DNA from: Cristatella mucedo
Taxonomy: Eukaryota > Bryozoa > Phylactolaemata > Cristatellidae
Reading direction: 5' to 3'
Length of the DNA stretch: 64,000 nt
Assembly: GCA_009760855.2 (NCBI GenBank)
Contig: WPIO01000105.1
Span: 1,387,895 to 1,451,894 of the forward strand
Below are positions 63,869 through 64,000 of this stretch, one piece after another (the first letter of the stretch is position 1; every line of letters starts with the position of its first letter). The translations under genes and the position numbers were made by a program. The notes beneath the pieces were generated by a model. The model was given only the letters and a program-made list of their open reading frames with translations. It had not been told where the DNA came from and made no database searches.

Positions 63869-64000
63869 TCAAAACTGTCTTGTAAGCAACAGAGGACAGC
63901 AAGGCTGCCGATGTTATGATAGTCGGCCTTGAAAATAGCTGTAATCTGCCCCGAGTTGTTGTAGCTGGGTGCCGGAAGCAGATCGCTTCGCGGATCGCTG
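63869..64000. other. window end, nothing recognised
   Basis: Unique-looking sequence after the LINE tail. Confidence 0.3.

Overview
This looks like nuclear DNA of an animal. Split coding exons with GT/AG junctions, non-LTR retrotransposons, tRNA-derived SINEs, hAT transposon relics, a solo LTR and long microsatellites are all present, and there are no bacterial-type operons. The LINEs have L2/CR1-like reverse transcriptases and a 3' stem-loop followed by (ATT)n. An invertebrate (lophotrochozoan or flatworm-like) is plausible, but the species cannot be fixed from the sequence. Most open frames in the GC-rich blocks overlap in several frames and are not convincing genes.

Layout. 1-2.1 kb: AT-rich sequence with LINE 3' ends. 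2.1-5.9 kb: GC-rich genic block with an exon encoding the C-terminal zinc motif of TFIIH p44 (GTF2H2, +), facing an intronless EGF/transmembrane gene (-). 6-34 kb: repeat-dominated. It holds a 2.4-kb LINE with nested SINEs (12.8-15.2 kb), two nested hAT relics (23.2-25.4 kb), several truncated LINEs, a 225-bp (TA)n tract, a solo LTR inside a LINE (29.9-30.4 kb) and an apparently perfect 731-bp inverted repeat (31.6-33.5 kb). 34.2-37.5 kb: exons 2-5 of a four-transmembrane protein gene (gene A). 42.3-57.1 kb: a complete five-exon paralog (gene B) with an 11.2-kb first intron full of (CT)n tracts, LINE debris and a second copy of its own 5' flank. 57.9-64 kb: LINE fragments, including the best-preserved reverse transcriptase copy (61.5-63.9 kb).

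The main gene content is a tandem pair of CD20/MS4A-like four-TM genes. I assembled them by matching exons between the two loci: exon 2 is 17 codons in both, exon 3 is 42 or 40, exon 4 is 46 or 50, and a short last exon follows. All introns are phase 0. Other strong observations are a SINE family that shares the LINE 3' stem-loop, the 731-bp inverted repeat that could yield a long hairpin RNA, and the duplicated gene B 5' flank, whose two halves differ sharply in divergence.
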